Position numbers and translations under genes: made by a program | Notes under the pieces: model-generated | Told to the model about the DNA's origin: nothing | Databases searched by the model: none | Seen by the model: only the letters and a program-made list of their open reading frames with translations | From: Morella rubra | Lineage: Eukaryota; Streptophyta; Magnoliopsida; Fagales; Myricaceae | NCBI GenBank assembly: GCA_003952965.2 | Contig: CM025855.1 | Coordinates: forward strand, 20,833,122 to 20,897,121 | Direction: 5' to 3' | DNA length: 64,000 bases | Shown: one piece after another, positions 36,873 to 48,700 of the stretch | Position numbering within the stretch: the stretch's first letter is position 1 | Layout: every line of letters begins with the position of its first letter

Positions 36873-37494
36873 ATTTTTAAAATCATTAGCCAAACATAGC
36901 CAACTTTGATTGGCTCAAATGTGAGGCAATTTCTTTTATCTCTTTCATTTCTTTAATTTTTCAACTTCATCCCCTTTGTTTCCATATTCCTATTTCTCCC
37001 CTACACTTCCTTTTTGATATAACTCAGGCCCTCATGAAGATAAAACCTACAATTTATTTAACAATCGTCTACTTCTTCCACATATATATTAATTTCATGG
37101 TTCTACTCTTAGACAAACAAAATGAGTAGCATAATTGACACCAATAAATAACATTCTTAGATAGATACTAATTAATTGCTTGCACAAGGAAGGTTTAGCA
37201 CTATTAAATTTTGCAAACAAATATAACATTTAATTATTAATAAAGATGAACTAAAAAGTGATAAAGTAAAATTTCACCTTGGACATAATTTTAAATTAAA
37301 ACCACACATTTTATTTAATTTAGTATTTTTGAATGTGCCATATTCTTACTTGCCCCTCTTCTATCCATCCCAACAAGCCACCCCATTCTTTCCCAAAATC
37401 TCAATTGCACAAAGTAGAACAATAAACTCCCTAAACCCAATTTGTAATAGAAAATTGTTATTGCTCCTTTTATTTTGTTTGCCCAATTTTTTAA
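36873..37494. other. Gene-free AT-rich spacer
   Basis: I see no gene or clear repeat in this stretch. Confidence 0.5.
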
Positions 37495-37792
37495 GGTATA
37501 ATTACACCTACAACCCTTGAGGTAACAAACAGTTGCAATTAGGCTCCCAAGGTAATCATTTCCCTGAAGTGGCAGGCATATGGTTTAAATGGACACGTGT
37601 CTCATGTTGGTTAGTAGTGACGTGACTTTAGAACGCAAATCAGCGTTTACCGTTAAAGTGAATGACAAGGAGTGGATAAATGGGTCTTTTTTTTAAGGAA
37701 ACTCGACCTCAGGGAGGTAACTGTTGAAAACATTACCTGGTGGCCTAATTGTAACTTTTCGTTACCTCAAAAGCTGTACGTGTAATTACGCC
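37495..37792. mobile_element. MITE, ~300 bp, with ~50-bp terminal inverted repeats
   Basis: The left end GGTATAATTACACCTACA...GAGGTAAC...TTGCAATTAGG matches the inverse of the right end, which reads CCTAATTGTAACTTTTCGTTACC...TACGTGTAATTACGCC. Flanks are T-rich, so a target duplication cannot be judged. Non-autonomous. Confidence 0.75.
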
Positions 37793-39664
37793 TATTTTTT
37801 TCAATACTTGAGGACCAAACCTTGTTTTGGAGTTTTTTTTCATTATTTCTGTATTATTTTTTTTTTTGTGTATTTTTCTTATTTGATTTATATGTTTACA
37901 ATATATTTGCTATTTATTTCAAATTTTCATGTCATATGTCGAAAATGTTTTCTTTTGCTATCTTTTTTCTTTTTTTAATCTTTTGATTAGTCCATATGTT
38001 TCTTCCCTTTTTTTTCTATTTATGTAATTTTTTAGAGATTCTATTTCAATTTTTTTGCCTCTTTCTTGTGTATCTTTGAGTTATTTATTTAACATTTAAC
38101 ATTTTTATATTCTTTTAGGGAGTCAAGCATCATATCTTTTTTTAACAAACAAAAAAATCATCATTTTTTAGTATTTTTTGAATCTTTTTCTTAAGTAATT
38201 TATATTATTTTAATTTTTTCTGCTCACCCTTAGTCACTTCAGCGACATTCGTTTATAAGGTGGACAGAGGGACTAATTTGGAAAATAGTGCTTACCCAAG
38301 GAAATCTCCATGGAAAATAATCTATTGTAGAAACTAAATTAGAAAAAGTGTAAACCACAACGACTAATGTAGTAGTTTAACCCAGGGATGTTCATGCTTG
38401 TTGTTAGTACTAATAGTAGTTTTTCCCTGTTACTGTTAACGATGATGCTGGGGGCTAACCGTCAAATTCAGCAGTTAATCGCCACCTCTTTTTTTAAAAA
38501 AAATAAAAGAACTTACAAAACGTTGTCGTTCTCTAGACCCTATCCCTTCACTTATTCCGCTTCTTTAAAAAATAAATAAATAAAAATGGCGTCATTTTTC
38601 ACTTAAAGAGAACGGCATTGTTTAGTATTAAACACTAACCCAGATCCTTGGACAAGCAAAATGCTCGTCTACCTCTCTCTCCCTACTCCCGCCCCCTCTC
38701 TCACTCAATCCCTCTCTCCCTCTTACATGTCTGTAATGGAGTCACTTGTCGTCCCATGGCGCATGTCTGCAATGGCGCCATATGTGATGGATTTCTATGG
38801 GCATTATTCACTCTCGCACATCTACAATGGTGTTGTATGTGATGGTGTTTCTTCGTTGCTTTTAAAGAAGAGTTTTTTATTTTTCTTTTCTCTTTTCGTG
38901 GATTTCTTCTGCAATGGCACACCTGTGGTGGTTTTCTATGGGCATTATTCCCTCTCATACATCTATAGCTAATGTATATCACTCCAGGGAGAAGAAGCTT
39001 GACTTTAAGTGGCATGATTCTAGGTGAAAGCTCCGAGTTTTTACTCATTTTGTTTTTGTCAACTTTTTTTGTGGCTAGTTACTGTGTAACTGTCACCGAT
39101 AAACCTGCACCATCAAGCGCTGAATATTTGACTAGTTGGTGCCTATGTCCAATTTGAGCTACCTGAATTAACGCTGCTAGTGTTGATTTTGGCCAAACAG
39201 GCACCTAGCTACATCACGATTACTCAACCCTAGTTTAACCACTCAATAACTCTTTGAATGTTCCCTAATTAATAAGCCAGTTATTATTCATAACAGGCCG
39301 TAAAAAACTTCAAGTTTAAAGATTGAGTGTTTAAAGGAAGTTTCAAATATAAATATGGTTTACCTTAGGTATTATATAGCAATTAAAATTGTGTTACTCT
39401 TGGCCCTTATTTGTAAATATGATGGATGACCGTTAGAATTTTATAGTGATGAATACTTTTCATGTGCATGTTCCTTATAGACATATTCAAGGCTAACATT
39501 TTTTTTTTTTAGAGTTGTTTTTATTTTCCTTCCCCTTGATCAGTCTTGTATATATTTCGTGGTCATAAAATAAGTGTGTAAAATCAAGTAGAATGATAAT
39601 TATAAATGTCAGCCCTTCTATCTGGTTAGTTCATATTTTTTTTTAACTCATTCTCTTCTATTTT
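37793..39664. other. Gene-free region with weak internal repeats
   Basis: No gene. T-rich from 37790 to 38230. At 38730-38965 the words tctgcaatgg, tgtgatgg and ttctatgggcattattc recur two or three times in an imperfect tandem pattern. The overlapping frames are by-products of that repeat and lack any domain. Confidence 0.5.
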
Positions 39665-40022
39665 AGGTTTAATTACCACTACAATCTCTGCAGTATTAAT
39701 TTTTAACAAATAAATCTCTAAGGTATAACTTTAAACTCGCCTGTTCTTATGGTCCATTTTTTTTAAACGTATGTATTTTTTCATTCACCAAACATTAGTC
39801 CACTAATGGAAGACTAACATCAGGGTCAGGGTCGTAGTGTGCATTGTAAGGGTTAGGTAGCCAATCTTTGACCTCATCCCCATTAATCAACTAATATTTG
39901 ATGGACAGAAGAACCTATATGTCTGAAAAATGGACCACAGGAACCAGCCCATTCAAAGTTGGATCCCAATGACTAATTTGTTAAAAGTCAATACTACATA
40001 AACTATGATGATCATTAAGCCT
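39665..40022. mobile_element. Foldback MITE, family A copy 1
   Basis: Arms of about 150 bp are inverted: TAATTACCACTACAATCTCTGCAGTATTAAT at the left pairs imperfectly with the right end (ATTGACTTTTAACAAATTAG read on the other strand). Both arms contain TATGGTCCATTTTT or TGAAAAATGGACCA. A related element lies at 59370-59715. Confidence 0.7.
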
Positions 40023-40261
40023 CTATTTTAATTAGACGTTTTGGTTATGAAAGTGCAATGGAACTTGTTTTGGATATATTTTTCTTGTAGTGTGTTGTAC
40101 GACTGAAACACTGAATACTCTACATTTTGCTAAGCGAGCAAAAGTTACTCAAAATAATGTGAACTATTTTATCTAATCCGTGCAGTATGGTGGAATTTCT
40201 CAAGCGCATATATACATCTATTTGTTTTCATCAATCATGTTCCCCTTTATGGTCGGCTAGC

Positions 40262-40654
40262 TATAACAATCTCACACCGGTTAGGAAATATCTGGGATGA
40301 TTTTATATAAGCTTGGAGGCATTTATACCTGGCAAGCCGATTTTTCAAGGTGTGAATCTCTAAGCCTTATGTGGGTTCGTTACAAATGTTATTAGAGCCG
40401 ATTGTGAGCTCTTATGCTACCCTAACACCTCGCCTATGAAGTGGTCAACCATGGATCCAGTGGTACAGGCACGACCCTCAACCCAATGAATAGAAGCCCC
40501 ATGGTGCTCAACCAACATGGATGTTGGTCTTAAAAGGGTGGTGATATGTAATAGTCCCACATTAGTTAGGAAACTTCTCGGACGACTTCATATAAATTTT
40601 GGTAAACTAATTTTTCAAGGTGTGAATCTCCATGTTTTATGTACGTTCGTACCA
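40262..40654 (+). mobile_element. TRIM-type miniature LTR retrotransposon
   Basis: Two direct repeats of about 110-125 bp: left LTR 40262-40384 (starts TATAACAATCTCACACCGG, ends TTACA) and right LTR 40547-40654 (starts TGTAATAGTCCCACATTAG, ends TACCA). The ~160-bp interior begins with a degenerate primer-binding-site-like word (GTTATTAGAGCC, compare TGGTATCAGAGC for initiator Met-tRNA). It ends with a purine tract (AAAAGGGTGGTGA). Flanks CTAGC and CTAGT look like a 5-bp target duplication with one change. No coding capacity, as expected for a TRIM. The LTR divergence indicates an old insertion. Confidence 0.72.
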
Positions 40655-40659
40655 CTAGT

Positions 40660-42794
40660 TGTGGTGAATGAAGATTCTACATGGTATCATTTCACATGCT
40701 CATAATTATTGTGTTCCCCCTATGGATTGGAGTAAAAAAATATCTTAATTGTTTTGATTTTGTAATCCACATGTTTTTTTTTTTTGTAATAGTTGTGTTG
40801 GTATCTATTGTGTTTTGATTGTCATCAAAATTGATAAGGATCTGTGGATATTGTTGGTGAAGAATATGATGGATGTGAGATTGATGGTGGAATAGAAGAT
40901 TTAGAAAGTTATAATATGGATACTGATAATGATAATGATCTCAATGCTATTTCAATTTATATATATTGAATCTGATCTTGTAATATATACTTTCAGAAAT
41001 AATTTTTTTTCTAAACACTTTTTGTTTGCATACATGGCTTCTAACCTTAGCCAACCCTAGCCAAATAATGTATGTTATCTTGGTCTCCAACGTGGATACA
41101 ATGACGCTTGATGTGGAAGACTAGAAAAACGAGGTCCAAGAAAGTATTGTTTGAAATAGGACCATAAATAATCAGTTATTATTAGATAGTATTTTACAAT
41201 TTGCTTTTAATGAAAATGCTTGTAATATTATATTTATAGTTGTTAAATGTTAACTTGTTAGATCACAGGACTAATGGATAATTAGTAATTTGAAATTTGG
41301 TGGTGTGTAGCATTTTTTTTTTCTATATTCATGATGAACAACTAATTTTAAATTTAAACATACAATTTGACAATTTGTTTTTATTTGATCAATGTTATAT
41401 TCTTGTTTGATCAATGTTATATTCTTGTTTCTACTTTGGTAATGTTGATAGGGTGACGTTTTGAAAATTAGTCAACTAAGCATTTAGGTTCCAGTTAGGT
41501 GATAAACATTTAGTTTAGTCTTTAGAGTTTTAGTGACTAATCTTTCACAGTTAGTCATTAAATATTATAAGCATATATAAAAAGGTCATAGAAAGCTAAC
41601 ACTACCATAATCTAAGTATTTTTGGTTGTGATGTTTTGAGGTTTTTACCAATATAGTCAACATTTTTTTCCATTCAAGTTTCAACCATTTTTTTTTTTCC
41701 CTTTGTGACTTGTGTAATTGTGATTAAACAATCAAATTCAAACTATGTTGTCATTCTTTGATTTCGATTTCAAGTTGTAAATTTGTATATATTGTATCCA
41801 ATATTGTATTGATGGTTAATTTATCTGTCATTCTTTTTGTATTATAGAATCATAAACTTTTTAAGCACAACAAAATTTAAACGGATTCAATGTTCAAACT
41901 AGAAAACAGTAAATAAATCTTGGTGAAGCCCAGAAAATTGGCAGAATGGGCCACGATCAAGACGACCAAATTCAACCCAATCGGAGGCAGATCTGCCTTG
42001 CACCGGTTCCCGTGGCAGAATCTGACCGATAATACCGTTACCCAGCCCTAAAAGTAACTAAACATGCTAAACTTCCTACATGCATTGGATTGCGAATCAA
42101 CAAATCCTGTTCTATCTACCTAGCAGACATCAAAAAAAAAAAGAAAGGAAAATAATGTTTAACGACCAAATCTATTTTATTTGTTTAACTAACGTGAGCA
42201 ACCCATGCCAGACCAACTTTGAAACCGCCCACTGGACTATACCACCAATTGTCTCCCACGAGGAACTTCTCTTCCTACATGCTTCACCGGTCTACATCCT
42301 ACCTACACGCTGTGATAACCCTCAACATGGACGCCCACTTTTGTTGGATGCATATACAAATTTTGCAGCCTATTAAATAAAATAAATAAATAAATAATAA
42401 TAAAAACAAAAAACAAATATTACGAAAGAGTTTGTACCAACCAGGTCTAAGAAGAAATTAGAGACGCATTCATGTCTGCTAGTGGAAGGCTAAGCTTTAT
42501 GGGGAACAAAAAAAAAACCTTTGGAAATGTCTTAACAAGCAAATATACCGTTGCTGACAAGACTAAAGAGGCCCCCCAAAGTTACAAAATTGATTGCTGT
42601 ACCCTTCCTCAAAAACGCCTCAAAGAGAACCTTGAAAGCTCATGTATGCCGCCTTCAGTATCTCTAAACACCATCAGTCATCGATAAATCAATCGACTGT
42701 CTTCGCCGAGCAGAAGGGTCAAATAGTGTGAGGTTAAAAAAAAAAAGGGATTGAAAATTTCCAGGAATTTTAAAAATTGTACTAGGTGGAGAAA
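40660..42794. other. Region below the TTM2-like gene, no gene seen
   Basis: AT-rich sequence without supported coding frames. The last 100-200 bases before 42795 probably contain the 3' UTR of the minus-strand TTM2-like gene. A short direct duplication (tgatcaatgttatattcttgttt) occurs at about 41387-41428. Confidence 0.5.
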
Positions 42795-45700
42795 TCAATT
42801 TCTAGTGAAAAATCCCTTCATCAAGAAGACTCCTAGGCCACCAATTGTCAGTGAGAACATAATAGGGACTACAAAGGGCTCAACACCAGCCATAACGCTT
42901 TTTTGGTTTGTTCTTACTTGACGAGATCTGTTTCCCAAACTCTCACGAAGAAGATTGCTAAGATTGTCCAATTGATGCATGATTTGACGGTGCCCTCGTC
43001 CAATGCCTGATATCTGAATTCAAATTATGCACCTATAAGATGCTGAGCCGACAAACAATCATGTCTGAAATTTTATTTTTGCAGCCTGAGTAACAACCTT
43101 ATACCATGCATCTCTTGATTCAAAACAGGAGGCATGCAATTTGTCGTATCATAAAAACAAGATCAGCAAATAATGGCTCATTCCAGACTCTTCTAATCAA
43201 AGAATAATCAGAATATTAAGGGAGAACCACCGCTCCCCACAAGCTGTTCTTTACGTTTTGGGAAGGTAACTCTTCAATTACCAAGCAAATCATGACAGTT
43301 GCCCTATGCCAGCTCTAAATTTCGGTGGCTTTGACAGAAATTTTGGTGTATGCATGCTTCTGAGAATTCTCCATGTCACAACAACCTCCATGCTGTCTCT
43401 TTTTCCTAACCATATATCAGCTACCACCCCAGTCATAGGTATGGACTGAGAACAACTAACATATAACCACTATCCAGATTTGAAAATTCAATAAGGGTTA
43501 AATTCCACATCACTCATTGGGTTTTGAATCTTTGAAAACATGCTTCTCGAGTTCCAAAATTGTCACAATGGATTTCCAGATTGACAAAACATTCCTTTTG
43601 TTAGTCCACCATCAAAATTTTTAATGGAATGGATGCCATGTGTCAAGAAAGAATAGAAAGAAAACTACAATACCTCAGCAGATAAAAAATGTTTGTTTCT
43701 TACAAAGTTTTGGTCTTCCCTGCCTCCATAAATATCTAACAGGGGTACTCTTTTTGTCAGTTTCCTCTCTTATTGGTTCACTGCATCCTTACGGAAGTTA
43801 GTTCCTTAAACTACAGTTTATCATACAACATCGTGTCATCAACCCACTTCTTTGTTTTTCCTTCATCCATAAATTTTCTCTCTTCCACAGCAGTATGTAG
43901 CGTGAGTAAATGAACATCTACAGATCTAATCTAAATACAAGGTTGATATCTCGATTCAACTATTACCATGGCAACTACTCTTTTAATTATTAACCTCTAG
44001 AGCTACTAAAGCAGTGTGTTACAAACTTTAGAAGGTTAGATTAGTACCTCTTCCATCAAAGGAGACTCCTTAGTCAACTGGGGAGAAGACGACGAATTGG
44101 GCAATAGGGATCCAGTCAAAGAGCCATTGCCTAAACTAGAGATGAAGTAAGAAGTTGGAGCAGAACCATTGCAGGCATCCGCTTGAATAGATATGTTTTG
44201 TTGGCTAGGTGAATTTTTCTTGATGGTTAACATGGAATTCAGCTCTTCAATACGATTCGTAAATTCATCCATTCTATCATTCAATGAGGAAATTTGTTCC
44301 GATAGCTGAGTAATGATCCCCTACCAAAAAAGATAATTTAATAAAGCAAAAGAGAAAAGCAGATTGAAAAACAAAATTTCCAGTTTTTAGTATCCTAGCA
44401 AAAGCACAACATAAGAACCAATAAGAATAGCTTAAAAGATACATGCATGAGTCTACCTGGTTTGCCAATGTTGCAGGGGATTCTGAGTTTCTGTCCTCAA
44501 ACCTTCTACTGTTTCCAGTGTATCCAGTAATCTTGGCCAAATTCTTGTCCCTCTGAGTTGAATATGAATGCGACATACCACTGTTCAAAATGACCTTGTC
44601 ATTCAAAGGCAGTAAACTTTTAAAGTAATCTCAACTAAACTGAAAGAAAGAAAGAAAGAAAAAGGCCATATTTGGGCAATCAAAAATGGCTGATTGAAAG
44701 CCAGAGTAAAATTCCAGTGTAAAAGAAGTCTGCATATATTCACACATACTTGTTTCTAGATTTCCATCCACTTGATCTTTGTTTACAGTCTAGCAACAGA
44801 CAAACTTTTCCAAGTACCGGTCAATGAGATAACTGGGTATTCACAACTCAAATAGGGTTCCAATAAACATGTGAAACTACTGGAAGCACTAAATTCTATA
44901 TAGCAGACAAACTTCTACATTCTTTCGCCAGATATAAATGATGCCTGATGACGGAAAACAAAATAATTTACCGCACAGAAAATCTAGCAATAGATTGGCA
45001 GAATCAACTGTCAGTAAAACAGAAAAGTTAAATTACTGGACCAAAATGGCCAAGAATCTGCATGGCTAGAACAATTCTAAAACCACCTTGCACTCCTGTC
45101 AGGTTGGTTAAATTTCAAACCTGTACTCCAAACCCAAAATTTTGGAAAGGTTAAAAGTAGCAAAAGGGTCCATGCACCCTTGACGACAGAGCAGTGTGTG
45201 ATTTCACACAGAATAATGAAAGAAGGGAATTTCCAGATATAGACCCTGGGATCCATGTCGATTTCCAAATCCAGACAATCATGACTTTCAACATAGTTAT
45301 AATTTTGAGTGAAGTTCAAGTTACAAACTCAAAAAACTAAAAGCAATGATAAATGTTAATATACAATTCACAAATTGGTAGATCTCCTTATTGATCTGAG
45401 TCAAATTTCTTGTTATTCAGTTCGCAATAAGAACAACCATAGAGAAGAATCTGAAAAGTGCACCTCTTAAGATGCTTATTTCTCATTGCAACTCTATCTG
45501 CAGAAGCTCTAGAAAGTGCTTCTTTTGGGCTGGAAACCAGATCCTCGTCTAGGCTGAGCTTTGTCTTCAAATCTTCTGGCAAGGCCTGTGGCATGATTAG
45601 ATAACTATTACCGATGCATGGAAAGGCATAACAAGGTTTGGGAGTTCTCATACCATGACCTCGTTTACTAGCTTTTCCAGTTGAATCTGTTCAATATAGG

Positions 45701-48700
45701 TTCGAGGGACATACGATCCTTCCAAACCCAGCTGCTCAGCAACATATTTTACAGATATGCGATCCTTTCCTTGCACCTTTTTAACAAAAAGCAAAAATAG
45801 ATTAGTGTAACTAAAATAGTATGCGAAAACAATAGTTCAAAATGATAAAAGATGGACAGGGTGCCTCTAAACACTACAATCAGAAACTAGAAAATCAAGT
45901 CTATTAAATGCCTACCTTAACCTCAACCACTTTCCATCCATATCATGGAAAAGGATTCCAAAGAACAAAAATTTACCAATAGGAACAACACAGTGAGATA
46001 GGACAGGCTGGGTCCAGCCAATTCGTTTCCCCTTAGGGTTTGGCCCAGAGCCTGGCCAGAGTCCTGGGAATGTCGGTCAAGGCCAGGCCAGGTCTTGGTG
46101 AGCACTATTTTTTTTTTTTTTTCTTTTATGAGCAGGTCTTGAGTGCACCATGAATCTCCTTAATGCAAGCCAGACCAAACAGGCCTGGCTCAGCCCATGG
46201 AAAGCCCTATCTTAGAGAAATGAAGATTAAAACTAAGCATAGTCTTCTAGCACCAAAAGTTTCCAACATAAGTATAATACTATCTGAGTATTCAAGAAAA
46301 ATTATATGAGGGTTTAGAAATATAAAAGCAATACCTGAATATAACGGCGTTTTAGTTGCTCTAGCCAATCGATTTTTACAGCGACTCTATCATCGGAGAA
46401 TACATGGCTGTTTCTTTTAAGGATCGCTGCTATTGTGTATCCCAAGGCCATTAGTCCACCAAGAAGACGCACGCTAACTTCAAAAGTAATTCTTGGTGAG
46501 ATGACAAAAGGATTATCTGTCACCCATTCCTGCTAAACAGAATTACAACCCATCAAACCAGTATAATTTCCCCTTCCAATGTCAACCCTGCATTTAGCAA
46601 GTATGGAGAGCCTTGGAAAAGTGAGATGTCAAGCCTCAGGAACATCACTCATAATTCTAAGGTTATATAAGAGTTTTGCAAGATCAAAAAGGTTTCGAAA
46701 CCTAGATACCAGGAAGGATAGATTGGGTGTTTTGCAAATCGGATTGAGGATTGTAAGATCCTACAACCCTAAAAAAAGTTTGTGAAAAACACTGTCTGTA
46801 AGGTAGTCTATACTGAAAAATCAACAACAGAAAAGTACAAGAATATATTTTTGTTTGTTTTGCTTGAGTAATTAAAAAGTGTATAAAACTCACTATAAGG
46901 CAACTTCTGAACTGCACATCTCAGTAACAGTACATATAATGTTTTTGGGTAAACTTTCGTCCCCAACAGTTCTATTGGTATTAATCATACTAATGCAGCA
47001 AGTTGCCATACAATTTCTATTGCTCTTTCAAATAACCTTCCATCCAAATCTCTTAAATAAACTTGCCAAACTTAAACACTTGCTAGTCACTTGATTCAAA
47101 TTGAAAAATTGGCTTGCTTAATTACACATATAATGCAAAATCACAATACAGATATTTGGATTTCATTTATTGATTTCCTACTGAACAAAGCAAACAAACA
47201 AACAAAGAAACAAAATCCGTCTCCCTGCATAGGGAACTTCCTGAGTTTCCTATCATTCACCCAACTCTTGCAAACTTAATAGATCTGACAGTTCAACGAT
47301 CAAGCGTGATAAATCTACACCTAAGTAAGAGGAAATGCTGATCAAATGGATCAAAATGGCAAGTTAAGTTCCTATCCTCCATCTGGGGTTTCGAATTCCA
47401 AATTTGAAGTTTCACAGTTGTCCTTCAATACTCTCCAAGGAAGGGGCAATCTTGTATATAAGTAGAGCGAGAATGATAGAATGACAGAAACAAATAAATC
47501 TTTACACAATTTTCTTAATCCATAAGTAGGACCTACAATATCTTGATTTAAAAATTAATGTCTAACTGTCACCATTGATCTTCTCTTCAAACTACTAAAA
47601 AAGGGGCTGCTGGCTTTAGACACATAATAAGGAAATGTGGTTTTTTCCATCATCAGAAATTCCAACCATCAGATTCTGATGGATAGCTTAAGAAAAGAAA
47701 GAACAGGTCTGCCCCAGGTCTCATTGAAGACTCCATTATAAAAACAAAAAGTGAGGGAGGAAAACAAGAACGTACAGGATAACGGTAACTGAGAAGCTAT
47801 TACAGCAGTAAGAAATTTGATGTATCAATACAAATGGCTTAGATCATTTTTCTCCCATAGATTCAGCTTTGCTGCTCTATGAATGAACTTGTGAGAGCCT
47901 ACTTGCATTCGCTATCGGGGTTGTGCATGGAAATTCATGCATGCTTATAAATATTCCAGCCTATGTATCGTCTGACTAAATGATGCGAGTCAATCAAAAA
48001 AGAGCCTACAAAATCCAACTTGCCAATAAACCAATAGAACATCCTTTTATGAGAATAAGGTCAAGACTAAATCATGATTCAAGACCAATTGGCTGAACGT
48101 GCATATTCAGAGTGTAGAAATTTTTTTAATAAACCACTCATTTTTCAGATTAACTTTGGGTCTTACATTCTCAGTTTGTACAGCAGCATATTGTGCAGAG
48201 AGTTTGGGTTTCCAGCACCCACATGCAGCAGTTAGTTTATCTAAAGATAAGCTAACTAAATAGATAGAACACTTAAGGATAAACTGAAAATAGCTATAGA
48301 ATGATTTGTATGTCCCTAAAACAAACAAAGCTATAATTCCCACTATTTGAGACAGGCAGGATACATTCTTTTAATCATGCAGCTATATTCAACATCATGC
48401 CTACAGAGTCTTCACCAATCATAATACATGATCTGCCCTAGTCTAGAGTCTTTACTACTGAATAACAAGGATTTAAATGCAGCTAAATGGATGCATTTTT
48501 CATCAGACTATTTCTAGGACTGTCATCATGTATTGGTTATAAAATAAAAACAATCTGAACATTCTATCACTTCAGCAAATAAGCTGGTCACGTACAGTTT
48601 TTATTTTGGGGAAGCAACAACGTGCAAACACTAAAACAGGCCAATTCAAACTTAAAGAGGCAAACCTCAAACATGAGACTGTATTTTCCATCTTTATTGC

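Noticed and set aside
38648-39048. Overlapping frames on both strands of about 100 residues
   Set aside because: They arise from an imperfect short tandem repeat and have no domain or gene-like splice context.
42080-42687. Two short plus-strand frames below the TTM2-like gene
   Set aside because: No domain and no splice support; composition is like the surrounding intergenic sequence.
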